Source: CAXBNB01 sp040151475 (GTDB lineage Bacteria > Bacteroidota > Bacteroidia > Cytophagales > Cyclobacteriaceae). From it: a stretch of 32,854 nt of DNA. Positions 23,744 to 32,791 of this stretch are shown here, one piece after another (position 1 is the stretch's first letter; the number at the start of each line of letters is the position of its first letter). Under the pieces are notes generated by a model, which made no database searches, was not told where the DNA came from, and worked only from the letters and a program-made list of their open reading frames with translations. Made by a program: the position numbers and the translations under genes. Location: positions 1-32,854 of the forward strand of contig NZ_JBDKWG010000136.1 in NCBI RefSeq assembly GCF_040151475.1. Direction: 5' to 3'.

Positions 23744-26290
23744 CTATTCTTCCTCCTTAGGCTCTTTTTTAGCTTTAGATTTTTTAATCTTCAAAGACAG
23801 TTCTTCTGCTTTACCATCATAATCTGCTAAAATAGTATCTCCTTCCTTAACATCTCCTTTAAGTATTTCTTCCGCCACTGGGTCTTCCAAGTATTTCTGT
23901 ATAGCCCTGTTTAGAGGTCTGGCACCAAATTGAGGATCATATCCTTTATCAGAAAGGAAATCTTTCGCTTTATCTGTCAACTCGACTTTATATCCTAACT
24001 CTGTGATTCTAGAAAACAATTTTCCAAGTGTAATGTCAATAATTTGATGGATATGTTCTCTCTCAAGTGAATTGAATATAATCACATCATCCAATCTATT
24101 TAAAAATTCAGGACTAAAAGTCTTTTTCAGAGCATTCTGAATGGTTGACTTCATGATCTCATCCATGTTATTTTTCTTGGCCTGAGTAGCAAATCCAATA
24201 CCTGCACCAAAATCTTTCAGGTCTCTAACACCTATGTTAGATGTCATGATAATAATGGTATTTCTAAAATCAACTTTTCTTCCCAATCCGTCAGTAAGCA
24301 CACCATCATCCAACACCTGTAAAAGAATATTGAATACATCGGGATGAGCTTTTTCTATTTCATCCAATAAAACAACACTATAAGGCTTTCTTCTTACCTT
24401 TTCAGTAAGCTGGCCACCTTCCTCGTAACCTACGTATCCCGGAGGTGCTCCTACAAGTCTGGACACAGAGAATTTCTCCATATACTCACTCATATCTATC
24501 CGTACCAATGCATCTTCTTTGTCAAACAAATAAGTAGAAAGCACTTTAGCCAATTCAGTTTTTCCAACTCCGGTTGGTCCAAGAAAGACGAAAGATCCAA
24601 TTGGCTTTTTAGGGTCTTTCAAACCTACTCTGGTTCTCTGAATTGCTTTTGACAATTTTACTATTACTTCATCCTGACCAATCACCTTTTTCTTCAAGTC
24701 GTCACGCATGCCCAGAAGTTTGTTTCCTTCATTTTGAGCAACACGTTTTGCAGGAACACCAGTCATCATGGCAATCACTTCCGCTACACTGTCTTCATTT
24801 ACGGTGTATCTTTGTGATTTTGTATCCTCTTCCCACTTAGCCTTAGCTCTCTCCAACTGCTCTATGAGTTTCTTCTCCTTATCTCTAAGTTGAGCAGCCT
24901 CTTCGTACTTCTGACTCTTTACTACCTGATTCTTAAGTTTCTTGATTTCTTCAATAGACTCTTCCAAACTAACAATCTCGTCCGGAACATATATATTGTT
25001 GATATGAACCCTGGAACCAGCCTCGTCTAAAACATCTATGGCCTTATCAGGAAGAAATCTATCACTGATATACCTGTCCGATAAAGTAACACAAGATTTA
25101 ATAGCTTCAGGAGTATAAGTTACATTGTGGTGATCCTCGTATTTATCTTTAATATTGTCAAGAATCTGAATGGTTTCTTCTACTGAAGTAGCATCCACCA
25201 TAACCATCTGAAACCTCCTGGCCAAAGCCCCATCTTTCTCTATGTATTGTCTGTATTCGTCAAGTGTAGTTGCACCGATACATTGTATTTCTCCCCTAGC
25301 CAGAGCAGGTTTAAACATATTAGAAGCATCCAATGATCCGGAAGCCCCACCAGCACCAACAATGGTATGCAACTCATCTATAAAAAGAATGACTTCAGGA
25401 GATTTTTCAATCTCATTCATCACAGCTTTCATCCTTTCTTCAAATTGCCCTCTGTACTTTGTACCAGCTACGAGTGATGCCAAATCAAGAGTTACGACCC
25501 TTTTTCCAAAAAGGACACGAGACACTTTTTTCTGTATAATCCTAAGAGCCAGCCCTTCAGCTATTGCTGTTTTACCTACTCCGGGTTCACCGATAAGTAT
25601 AGGGTTATTTTTCTTTCTCCGGCTTAAAATCTGAGCTACTCTTTCGATCTCTTTGTCTCTTCCCACGATAGGATCGAGCTTGTCTTCTTCTGCAAACTTG
25701 GTCAAATCCCGGCCAAAATTATCCAGAACAGGAGTTCTGGATTTTTCGGAAGATTTTGATCCTGTTTCTTTTCCGGAAGAATGACTTTCGCCTCCAAACA
25801 ATCTGGAAGAATCCTCATCTGGTTCATCAGTATCAGAAGAACCCATTGGGTTTTCGGTTTGGTATTCGAGCATTTCTTTTACCACATCGTAAGCCACATC
25901 GAATTTATCTAAAATCTGAGTACCAATATTATCTTCATCCCGAAGGATGGACAACAACAGGTGTTCAGTTCCTATCAACTGACTTTTGAATATTTTAGCC
26001 TCAAGATAAGTTATCTTAAGTACCTTTTCTGATTGGCGGGTTAGTGGAATATTGGCTAAATTCTTGACATTGCTGGTGGCAGACCCTTTGGTTGCCCTCT
26101 CAATAGATGTCCTCAAATCATCGAGTGAAACACCTAATTTTTTTAAAAGACTGACTGCAACACCTTCACCTTCTCTCAACATTCCCAAAATAAGATGTTC
26201 AGTGCCTATGTAATCATGTCCCAGACGAAGTGCCTCCTCCCTACTTAACGAGATTACTTCCTTTACCCTATTTGAAAACTTTGCTTCCAT
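23744..26290 (-). CDS. clpC: ATP-dependent Clp protease ATP-binding subunit ClpC
   Basis: An 848-residue Hsp100/AAA+ unfoldase that feeds proteins into ClpP. The order is: two N-terminal Clp repeats (about 4-65 and 80-145); an acidic/serine-rich linker (150-185) ending in RTPVLDNFGRDLT; AAA-1 with Walker A GEPGVGKT (234-241) and Walker B ILFIDE (301-306); a middle domain with a UVR-like motif (QKYEEAAQLRDKEKKL, about 460-475); AAA-2 with Walker A GPTGVGKT (571-578); and a C-terminal ClpB-D2 small domain with the GARPLNRAI segment. The UVR-like coil marks it as ClpC, not ClpB or ClpA. The tail is lysine/glutamate-rich. ClpP and McsA/McsB are not in the window. Confidence 0.97.
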   Translation of the reverse strand: MEAKFSNRVKEVISLSREEALRLGHDYIGTEHLILGMLREGEGVAVSLLKKLGVSLDDLRTSIERATKGSATSNVKNLANIPLTRQSEKVLKITYLEAKIFKSQLIGTEHLLLSILRDEDNIGTQILDKFDVAYDVVKEMLEYQTENPMGSSDTDEPDEDSSRLFGGESHSSGKETGSKSSEKSRTPVLDNFGRDLTKFAEEDKLDPIVGRDKEIERVAQILSRRKKNNPILIGEPGVGKTAIAEGLALRIIQKKVSRVLFGKRVVTLDLASLVAGTKYRGQFEERMKAVMNEIEKSPEVILFIDELHTIVGAGGASGSLDASNMFKPALARGEIQCIGATTLDEYRQYIEKDGALARRFQMVMVDATSVEETIQILDNIKDKYEDHHNVTYTPEAIKSCVTLSDRYISDRFLPDKAIDVLDEAGSRVHINNIYVPDEIVSLEESIEEIKKLKNQVVKSQKYEEAAQLRDKEKKLIEQLERAKAKWEEDTKSQRYTVNEDSVAEVIAMMTGVPAKRVAQNEGNKLLGMRDDLKKKVIGQDEVIVKLSKAIQRTRVGLKDPKKPIGSFVFLGPTGVGKTELAKVLSTYLFDKEDALVRIDMSEYMEKFSVSRLVGAPPGYVGYEEGGQLTEKVRRKPYSVVLLDEIEKAHPDVFNILLQVLDDGVLTDGLGRKVDFRNTIIIMTSNIGVRDLKDFGAGIGFATQAKKNNMDEIMKSTIQNALKKTFSPEFLNRLDDVIIFNSLEREHIHQIIDITLGKLFSRITELGYKVELTDKAKDFLSDKGYDPQFGARPLNRAIQKYLEDPVAEEILKGDVKEGDTILADYDGKAEELSLKIKKSKAKKEPKEEE

Positions 26291-26402
26291 GTCTGGTATT
26301 TATTATCTATAGTAAAAATATATTTTAATCTAACAAAAACTAAACTTTCTGCTAAAAACGAAAGATTTAATTCATTCGTTGTGCTAAGTCCGACAGTTTT
26401 TG

Positions 26403-27005
26403 TTAAATATAATTTCTCGAATCTGGTCCGCAACAGAAAACCAAATCTAATATACTCAAGTTCGAAGCAAAATTATTACCAAACACCTGAGTATATGCCT
26501 TAGGTGTATGAATTTTTCTATGAAGATGTCCTATTTTCGGATGAATGACCGATCTATAATCCTGAAAGCCCATATCCCTGGCTTCTACATACTTTTCAGA
26601 ATAGGCTATCTTGACATCTAATTGCAAAACTTTAAGACAGAATGACAGGATTTCATTGTTCAAGTCAAATAGTAAGGTGTGGTCGCCATAAATAATGTCG
26701 TATATGTACTGATCATAATACTCAAAAAATGGTGACCTATTGTAGGCAGAAGTGATTGCTCTCCAATGGTCTTTTCTCCAATCGACAATTGGATCTATCT
26801 TAATTGATCGTGTTGATATTTTTTTATTCACCCCATTGAGTGGCACAGAAAGAGGAAGTATTTTATTAGAAGTTTTGATATAACAACGGTTACGAAAGGT
26901 TTGCTTCACAAAATGTTCATATCCATCGATCAATATTTCAGGTTCATCTTTTATTAAACTGAAATATTCCAGAGAAGGAAAATATTGACTTTCTATTACA
27001 ATCAT
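26403..27005 (-). CDS. WbqC family protein
   Basis: A 200-residue member of the WbqC family, which is linked to O-antigen or other surface-polysaccharide loci but has no proven activity. Family features are the N-terminal ESQYFPSLEYFSLI, FVKQTFRNRCYI, LPLSVPLNG, the DWRKDHWRAITSAYNRSPFFEYY core and a conserved HPK near residue 175. It has no signal peptide. Its ATG shares one base with the stop of the YciO-type gene (TAATG), so the two are translationally coupled. The usual Bacteroidota partner, signal peptidase lepB, is not next to it. Confidence 0.92.
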   Translation of the reverse strand: MIVIESQYFPSLEYFSLIKDEPEILIDGYEHFVKQTFRNRCYIKTSNKILPLSVPLNGVNKKISTRSIKIDPIVDWRKDHWRAITSAYNRSPFFEYYDQYIYDIIYGDHTLLFDLNNEILSFCLKVLQLDVKIAYSEKYVEARDMGFQDYRSVIHPKIGHLHRKIHTPKAYTQVFGNNFASNLSILDLVFCCGPDSRNYI

Positions 27006-27634
27006 TAGCCAATCAGATCCACATCACCCATTCCTTCCCTCAATACTTCCGGCTCATTACCCGTACAGTCAACCACGGTACTCGCCACAATATTGCCATA
27101 GCCACCGTCAATCACTAAATCTACTAACCCGTCAAACTTTTCTAAAATAAGTTCGGGATCGGTAGAATATTCTATCACTTCATCATCATCCTTAATCGAG
27201 GTAGTGATAATAGGGTTCCCCAATTCCTTTACAATCTCTCTGGGAATATTATTGTCAGGAACACGTATCCCTACAGTTTTTTTAGATGTATTCAGAATTT
27301 TCGGGACTTTGTTACTCGAATTGAGAATGAAAGTAAAAGGACCGGGAAGGGTCTTTTTCATTAATTTAAAAACAGAAGTAGGCAAGCTCTTAGTGTACTC
27401 AGAAATATGGCTCAAATCATAACAGATGAAAGACATATCTACCTTTTTTCCCTTGAGTTGCTTAATCCTTTTAATTCGGTCTATGGCACGGGTATTAAAA
27501 ATATCGCACCCCATACCATAAACTGTGTCCGTAGGATAAATAATTACTCCCCCTTTGCGCAAAATCTTTACTACCAACTCAACCTTAGCCGGATCAGGGT
27601 TTTCAGTATACATTTTTATAAACAGGGTTTCCAT
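27005..27634 (-). CDS. YciO-type TsaC/Sua5-family protein
   Basis: A 209-residue YrdC-fold protein related to the threonylcarbamoyl-AMP synthase at 2417-3034. The ATP/threonine pocket is partly kept: IYPTDTVYGMGCD, the K-x-x-K-K segment KGKKVDMSF, PGPFTFIL and VGIRVPD. The S-x-N motif seen as PSAN in the TsaC-type protein is replaced by TTSIKDDDE, as in YciO proteins, whose role in t6A synthesis is doubtful. RNA or nucleotide binding is the safest statement. It is the first gene of a two-gene unit with wbqC, divergent from mltG. Confidence 0.9.
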   Translation of the reverse strand: METLFIKMYTENPDPAKVELVVKILRKGGVIIYPTDTVYGMGCDIFNTRAIDRIKRIKQLKGKKVDMSFICYDLSHISEYTKSLPTSVFKLMKKTLPGPFTFILNSSNKVPKILNTSKKTVGIRVPDNNIPREIVKELGNPIITTSIKDDDEVIEYSTDPELILEKFDGLVDLVIDGGYGNIVASTVVDCTGNEPEVLREGMGDVDLIG

Positions 27635-27761
27635 TTGAATAATTATTGTGCGAATATAACTCGTTCTGATTGGAATACTCCAATACAGTTTTGTGTGTGG
27701 CTGGGTTTTCCCAATTGCTAAAAACTTTTTCCATAGTATTTCAAAACCCTCAGTTAGGGTT

Positions 27762-27769
27762 TAGCTTTG
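27762..27769 (+). promoter_or_regulatory. Bacteroidota -7 element of mltG
   Basis: TAGCTTTG fits TAnnTTTG exactly and ends 8 bp before the mltG ATG at 27778. Transcription would start only a few bases ahead of the ATG, giving a nearly leaderless mRNA. No good -33 TTG is seen at the usual distance. Confidence 0.4.
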
Positions 27770-27777
27770 TGCCCGAT

Positions 27778-28812
27778 ATGAAAAAACCTAAAATACTCGC
27801 AATTGTCATCATCGTATTTTCTACGATGCTGTCTTCATTTGCTTTTTATGCTTTCCAGATAATATACTCTCCCAATTTTTTAGTGCAGGGTCAGTCCAAA
27901 GCTCTAATCATACCTACTAACTCTACTTTTAAAGATGTTCAGAATATAGTGTATGACCAACGATATGTCAATGACCTGATTTCCTTTAGTTTTTTATCGA
28001 AACTAATGAAGTATCATAAAAACGTGAAACCGGGCCTTTACTATCTGGATGCTGATATGACCAATATTGATGTGATCCGGCTGCTAAGGTCAGGAGAACA
28101 AACGGCTGTGAATGTCACCTTCAACAATGCCAGATTGTTGGAGGACTTAGCTCCGAAGATTACTAAAAACCTTGAAATGACTGAAGGCGAATTTCTATCT
28201 GAAATCCACAATGATTCTATGCAGCAAGCTTTGGGATTTGACAGCCTCAATTTCATTGGCATGTTTATACCCAATACCTATCAGGCGTACTGGAACACCA
28301 GTCCGGAACAGCTTTTGGTAAAATTGAAAACTGAATATGACAAATTCTGGAGTGAAGAGCGGAAAAACAAAGCTCAATCCATTGGAATGAGTCCTAAAGA
28401 AGTCTCTGTTTTGGCTTCTATAGTACAAGCAGAAACCGCCAATGAGAACGAACTCAAAACAGTAGCCGGACTATACATGAACCGGCTTAAAAAGGGAATA
28501 GCACTACAGGCTGATCCTACTTTGGTGTTTGCAGCACAGGATTTTACAATCAAACGGGTATTGAATGTTCACAAAGAAATAGATTCTCCTTACAATACTT
28601 ATAAGTACAAGGGGCTTCCTCCGGGACCAATCAATATGCCGGAAAAGAAAGCCATTGATGCAGTGCTTAATTATGGGCAACATAAGTACTTGTACATGTG
28701 TGCCAAAGAAGACTTTTCAGAAAATCATAATTTTGCTACCAACTTAAAAGACCACCTACGCAATGCTGAAAAATACCAACGAGCGTTAAACAAAGCGAGA
28801 GTGTATAAATAA
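27778..28812 (+). CDS. mltG: Endolytic murein transglycosylase MltG
   Basis: A 344-residue inner-membrane enzyme that cuts nascent peptidoglycan strands and so ends their growth. With the ATG at 27778 it has a single N-terminal transmembrane segment (about 7-28). A LysM-like region (LIIPTNSTFKDVQNIVYD, about 43-60) precedes the YceG catalytic domain, with VLASIVQAETANENE and LQADPTLVFA; E219 matches the catalytic glutamate. C-terminal motifs SPYNTYKYKGLPPGPI and YMCAKEDFSENHNFA are intact. In-frame codons reach 27670, but that extension contains no signal-like start and overlaps the promoter. It is followed 7 bp later by the alkyltransferase-like gene. Confidence 0.95.
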   Translation: MKKPKILAIVIIVFSTMLSSFAFYAFQIIYSPNFLVQGQSKALIIPTNSTFKDVQNIVYDQRYVNDLISFSFLSKLMKYHKNVKPGLYYLDADMTNIDVIRLLRSGEQTAVNVTFNNARLLEDLAPKITKNLEMTEGEFLSEIHNDSMQQALGFDSLNFIGMFIPNTYQAYWNTSPEQLLVKLKTEYDKFWSEERKNKAQSIGMSPKEVSVLASIVQAETANENELKTVAGLYMNRLKKGIALQADPTLVFAAQDFTIKRVLNVHKEIDSPYNTYKYKGLPPGPINMPEKKAIDAVLNYGQHKYLYMCAKEDFSENHNFATNLKDHLRNAEKYQRALNKARVYK

Positions 28813-28819
28813 GTAATCC

Positions 28820-29152
28820 ATGAACACCAACTTTTTTGAAGATGTATATGATGTTGTGCGACTGATCCCAAAAGGACGAGCAACAAGCTATGGAGCAATA
28901 GCCAATTTTTTAGGATCAAAAATCAGTGCTCGGATGGTAGGATGGGCAATGAACGCTGCACATGGCCAGGATGACAACATACCTGCGCAAAGGGTGGTAA
29001 ATAGAATGGGCTTGCTAACAGGTAAAATGCACTTTAACACTCCTACCAAAATGCAGGAACTTTTAGAAGCTGATGGATTGATTGTAGAAGACGATCAGAT
29101 CAAAGATTTCAAAAAGCATTTTTGGGATCCTGCGATTGAACTTGAGATATAA
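28820..29152 (+). CDS. Alkyltransferase-like protein (MGMT fold, no catalytic cysteine)
   Basis: A 110-residue protein with the DNA-binding domain of O6-methylguanine methyltransferase. Where the enzyme has I-P-C-H-R, this has I-P-A-Q-R (53-58), so the acceptor cysteine is replaced by A56 and the protein cannot take up an alkyl group. That is the definition of the ATL group, which binds O6-alkylguanine and hands it to nucleotide excision repair. Y24 (nucleotide-flipping tyrosine) and R38 (arginine finger) are in place. It follows mltG by 7 bp, and its last 44 bp overlap the 3' end of the symporter gene on the other strand. Confidence 0.93.
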   Translation: MNTNFFEDVYDVVRLIPKGRATSYGAIANFLGSKISARMVGWAMNAAHGQDDNIPAQRVVNRMGLLTGKMHFNTPTKMQELLEADGLIVEDDQIKDFKKHFWDPAIELEI

Positions 29153-30566
29153 GCGAGAGCCCTAAAAATGTAAACAAGCCATTTACCAACAGCAATTCAA
29201 AACCAAACTTATAGCCTCCAAACAACCATTCTGAATTTACATTCAGTAAATAAGTCAGCACGGGAGATACTATACACACCAACGGAGCAAACTTATCTTT
29301 AATCTTCTTTTTGGTAAACAACCCAAAACTGTACAGTCCCAAAAGTGGTCCATAAGTATATCCCGCCACTTTAAACACTGCTACAATTACACTATCGTCA
29401 TTGATTGCTCTGAAAACAAGGATTACAAAAAATATAAGTAATGAAAATCCCAGATGAATGCCCATCCTTGTTTTACTGTCACTCTCCTTTGGGTCTTTAT
29501 TTAAAAAATCCACATAAAAAGAAGTAGTTAAGGCTGTGAGGGCAGAATCGGCACTCGAATAAGCAGCAGCCGTAATCCCCAATAAGAATACTATTCCACC
29601 CACTAAGTGAAACTCATTGATCGCCAAAAAAGGATACAAACTGTCCGTTCTCTCAGGTATAGATATGCCCTGTACCGCAGCATAATGATACAACAACACT
29701 CCCAAAGCAAGAAAAAGTAAATTGACAAACACCAAAGAGGTGCTAAACCAAAACATGTTTTTTTGAGCATCTCCCAAATTTTTACAAGTCAGGTTTTTTT
29801 GCATCATATCCTGATCTAATCCTGTCATGACAATGGCAATGAATGCACCTGACAGAAATTGTTTGTAAAAATTACCCGGTGCTTTCCAATCCCATATAAA
29901 AGTAGTTGACATTGGACTGTCAGTAATGGAAGTAACCAAAGAGGCAAAAGTTAAATCCAGTTCAGAGGCAATAAAATAGATACTGATCACAACAGCCAAA
30001 AGCATAAAAAAAGTTTGCAAAGTATCAGTCCATACAATGGTTTTGATCCCTCCCTGAAAAGTGTACATCCAGATAAGGGCAATCGTAACCAAAACCGAAA
30101 CCCAAAATGGTATATTAAATGCATCGAAAAACGCTATCTGCAACACACCTGCCACCAAGAAAAGTCGAAATGATGCTCCGATTACACGAGAAATCAAAAA
30201 GAAAAACGCTCCTGTTTTGTAAGACCTGACACCAAAACGGGTCTCAAGGTATTGATAAATAGAGACGAGGTTGAGTTTATAGTAAAGCGGCAACAACACC
30301 GTAGCAATCACCAGATAACCAACCAAATACCCAAGTACAATTTGAAAATAAGACCAGTTGGAATTGCCCACCTCGCCCGGCACAGAAATAAAAGTAACTC
30401 CTGACAAAGAGGCACCAATCATACCAAAAGCCACCAGATACCAGGGAGATTGTTTATTACCCGTAAAAAAAGACTCAGAGTCACTTCCTCTCGAAGTAAG
30501 CCTTGCTATAATTAACAGCAATCCGAAATACCCTACAATGATAGAAAAAACCAATAATGGACTCAT
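29109..30566 (-). CDS. Sodium:solute symporter (SSS family)
   Basis: A 485-residue transporter with about 13 transmembrane helices, of the LeuT-fold SSS family. Recognisable parts are GASLSGVTFISVPGEVG in TM2, FRLFLVAGVLQ, the YTFQGGIKTIVWTDTLQ segment of TM5-6, and AAYSSADSALTALTTSFYVDF near TM9, which carries the serine-rich sodium site. This set resembles the sugar/sialic-acid-like Bacteroidota branch, but the substrate is unknown. Its C-terminal 44 bp overlap the convergent alkyltransferase-like gene. It is divergent from the desaturase gene, with 111 bp between. Confidence 0.93.
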   Translation of the reverse strand: MSPLLVFSIIVGYFGLLLIIARLTSRGSDSESFFTGNKQSPWYLVAFGMIGASLSGVTFISVPGEVGNSNWSYFQIVLGYLVGYLVIATVLLPLYYKLNLVSIYQYLETRFGVRSYKTGAFFFLISRVIGASFRLFLVAGVLQIAFFDAFNIPFWVSVLVTIALIWMYTFQGGIKTIVWTDTLQTFFMLLAVVISIYFIASELDLTFASLVTSITDSPMSTTFIWDWKAPGNFYKQFLSGAFIAIVMTGLDQDMMQKNLTCKNLGDAQKNMFWFSTSLVFVNLLFLALGVLLYHYAAVQGISIPERTDSLYPFLAINEFHLVGGIVFLLGITAAAYSSADSALTALTTSFYVDFLNKDPKESDSKTRMGIHLGFSLLIFFVILVFRAINDDSVIVAVFKVAGYTYGPLLGLYSFGLFTKKKIKDKFAPLVCIVSPVLTYLLNVNSEWLFGGYKFGFELLLVNGLFTFLGLSLISQVQSQDPKNAF

Positions 30567-30653
30567 ATCAATATATTTTTCTTAAAACCAGACAAACATA
30601 CAACATTAGCCAATTAACGAATATCAATTGGTAATTAACAATATTTTAATGGT

Positions 30654-30661
30654 TAGATTTG
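30654..30661 (+). promoter_or_regulatory. Bacteroidota -7 element of the desaturase gene
   Basis: TAGATTTG fits TAnnTTTG exactly, 16 bp before the ATG at 30678. A TTG (30628-30630) lies 23 bp upstream as a possible -33 box, inside a CCAATT/AATTGG inverted repeat (30610-30615 and 30626-30631) that could be a control site. Confidence 0.5.
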
Positions 30662-30677
30662 CGCAAATTTTAAGTTT

Positions 30678-31793
30678 ATGATTGAGACCCAAAAAATCTT
30701 TTTTAACAACGAAGACGAGAATTCAAAAGCTTTCACTGCCACCCTCAACAAAAGAGTGAACGACTACTTCAAAACCAAAGGAATCTCCAGGTACGGAAAT
30801 ACAGAAATGTACATAAAAACAGTCTTTATGCTGTGTTTGTTCATACTTCCTTTTTTGGCGATAGTCATTTTTGAACCAGGAACGGTTGTAGCCTTAATCT
30901 TATCTGCTTTAATGGGTCTGGGTATGGCAGGTATAGGACTTTCCGTAATGCATGATGCCATCCATGGTGCTTACTCAGGAAACCAAACCGTCAACAAAAT
31001 TCTTGGCTATACTTTAAATTTTGTGGGTGGAAATGCCATCAACTGGAAAATACAACACAATGTAAAACACCATACTTATCCAAATATACACGACCATGAT
31101 GAAGACATTGCCCCGAAACTTATCTTGAGACTTTCTCCGTATTCAAGCATTTCAGGTGTGCACAAATACCAACATATCTATGCATGGGTGTTGTACGGAC
31201 TGGGTACATTTTTCTGGGTCACTTTTAAAGATTTTATCAAAATAATTAACTTCTATAGAGAAGGATGGCTGCAGAAAAACACCAATAGCATCGCCGGAGA
31301 AATAGTGATCCTAATCGTTACCAAAATAATATATTACAGCTACATCATTGGTATTCCGTTGTTTTTCACCTCCTATTCCGGATTGGAAATTTTTCTGGGC
31401 TTTCTGACCATGCATGTATTTAGTGGGCTGGCTCTGGCTGTCATCTTCCAGCCTTCACATTTGATGGAAGAAGTCATTTACCCTACACCTGATCAAAATG
31501 GTAAGCTCCAATACTCACGATTTGTACACCAGTTATATACTTCGGTAAACTTTGCCAACGACAACAAATTGGTAACCTGGTACGGCGGTGGACTCAACTA
31601 TCAGGTAGAGCATCATCTGTATCCGCAAATATGCCATGTACACTATCCTGCTATTTCAAAACTGGTGAAACAAACCACAGCAGAATACAACATCCCATAC
31701 TACAGCAAAAAAGGATTTTGGGAAGCTATAAGAGAACACAACAGAATGCTTAAATGGCTGGGCTCTCCTGAGAGCAAGTTGTCTTTGACCTAA
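30678..31793 (+). CDS. Membrane fatty-acid desaturase (front-end type)
   Basis: A 371-residue di-iron desaturase that introduces a double bond into membrane-bound acyl chains. All three histidine boxes are present: HDAIH (92-96), HNVKHH (127-132) and QVEHH (309-313). The glutamine at the start of the third box is typical of linoleoyl-CoA/delta-6-type and similar desaturases. Hydrophobic segments at about 47-90, 150-185 and 205-260 give the usual four-helix membrane plan. There is no fused cytochrome b5. Together with the Cfa-like methyltransferase it points to active remodelling of membrane lipids. A -7 promoter element lies just upstream and a short hairpin follows the stop. Confidence 0.94.
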   Translation: MIETQKIFFNNEDENSKAFTATLNKRVNDYFKTKGISRYGNTEMYIKTVFMLCLFILPFLAIVIFEPGTVVALILSALMGLGMAGIGLSVMHDAIHGAYSGNQTVNKILGYTLNFVGGNAINWKIQHNVKHHTYPNIHDHDEDIAPKLILRLSPYSSISGVHKYQHIYAWVLYGLGTFFWVTFKDFIKIINFYREGWLQKNTNSIAGEIVILIVTKIIYYSYIIGIPLFFTSYSGLEIFLGFLTMHVFSGLALAVIFQPSHLMEEVIYPTPDQNGKLQYSRFVHQLYTSVNFANDNKLVTWYGGGLNYQVEHHLYPQICHVHYPAISKLVKQTTAEYNIPYYSKKGFWEAIREHNRMLKWLGSPESKLSLT

Positions 31794-31801
31794 ATGACCA
31801 T

Positions 31802-31816
31802 AATCCTACAAGGATT
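31802..31816 (+). terminator. Short hairpin after the desaturase gene
   Basis: AATCCT (31802-31807) and AGGATT (31811-31816) pair around ACA and are followed by a T-rich stretch. The stem is only 6 bp. The remaining 147 bp before the PIN gene show no gene. Confidence 0.45.
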
Positions 31817-31963
31817 TTCTTCTTTAATTGGATGATATTCACCAATACTCTGGGAACTCTCAAACCAATCCTTGGAGAGTTGGCTCTTCCTCTGTGAGAT
31901 TGGGAATTTTGTTTCCGGGTAGAATGTGGTTATTTTGGTGGTACGGCAATCGAATCAAACATA

Positions 31964-32791
31964 ATGAACATCTTTATTGATACTTCAATTCTCTATCCCA
32001 ATCCTTTCTGGATAGGAAATTTTAATCAGCGCCTTTTACAAGTTGTAAGAAATAAACGTGTTAACTTGATCATAAGTGAAGTTGTCCTACTTGAGCTAAG
32101 ATATAATTTTGAGAAAAAACTTGATACTAATTTAATTGAGCTCAAAAAGATAAATACTTCCCTAAGAAATAATCTCAGGCGGTTTTCTGACTACATTTTA
32201 CCTGATAAAACAGCTTCTCTCAGGGATTTTGATGAATTCTACGATAATCTTCAAAGGCTTCAAAATGTAAGAATTTTAAAATGCAATAATGAATTACTTC
32301 AACCAGTATTGGCAAAAGCAATTAAGAGAGAGAAACCCTTTACTGAAAAAAAGACTGAGCTTAAAGATGCCTTGATCTGGCTAACCTACTCTAATTTCGC
32401 AAATAAACATGGCTTAAAAAAATGCTTCTTCCTGACCAACAATGTCAATGATTTTTGTGACCAAGAAAAATTAAAAAAAGGAGAGTTTGAACTTCATTCA
32501 GAATTGAAGAATGATTGTGACAGGTTTATCATCTTCACAAACATCAAGAACTTCTACCAAGCAAATTCTTCCTACTTAGATAAACCTCAAAGGGAATTAG
32601 AAAAATGGATTGAGGGTATTGATTTTAATGACCAATATGTCTTTTCCCTTTTATGGGATCATGAAGGAATTTCAATATCTGATAAGGCTAATTATTTATC
32701 TGACAAGATTGACCCTAGGAGTCTGTCGGACTTAATAAACCACCCAATTATTTATATCTTGGGGCATGATATCATTTATTGGAGCGGATAG
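31964..32791 (+). pseudogene. PIN-domain (DUF4935-like) protein, probably cut short by an insertion sequence
   Basis: A 275-codon frame whose N-terminal 170 residues look like a PIN ribonuclease domain: D6 in FIDTSIL, E44 in LLELRY, D135 in LKDALIWLTY and N160/D163 in FLTNNVNDF are placed as the acidic metal-binding residues. It is longer than VapC toxins and resembles DUF4935 PIN proteins, usually about 350-400 residues. The last 20 or so codons overlap the beginning of an IS1182-type element: its transposase starts at 32766 in another frame, inside this one. The C-terminus and stop are therefore probably IS sequence and the true tail is lost. No antitoxin gene is next to it. RNA cleavage is a family-based inference. 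Confidence 0.65.

Noticed and set aside
25242..25634. 130-codon plus-strand frame
   Set aside because: It is a shadow of clpC AAA-1 on the opposite strand.
27669..27684. ATTGGA/TCCAAT inverted repeat between yciO and mltG
   Set aside because: Six-base arms in an AT-rich divergent gap are too short to claim an operator.
27670..27777. 36-residue N-terminal extension of MltG
   Set aside because: It overlaps a perfect -7 element and would precede the transmembrane anchor with unrelated residues.
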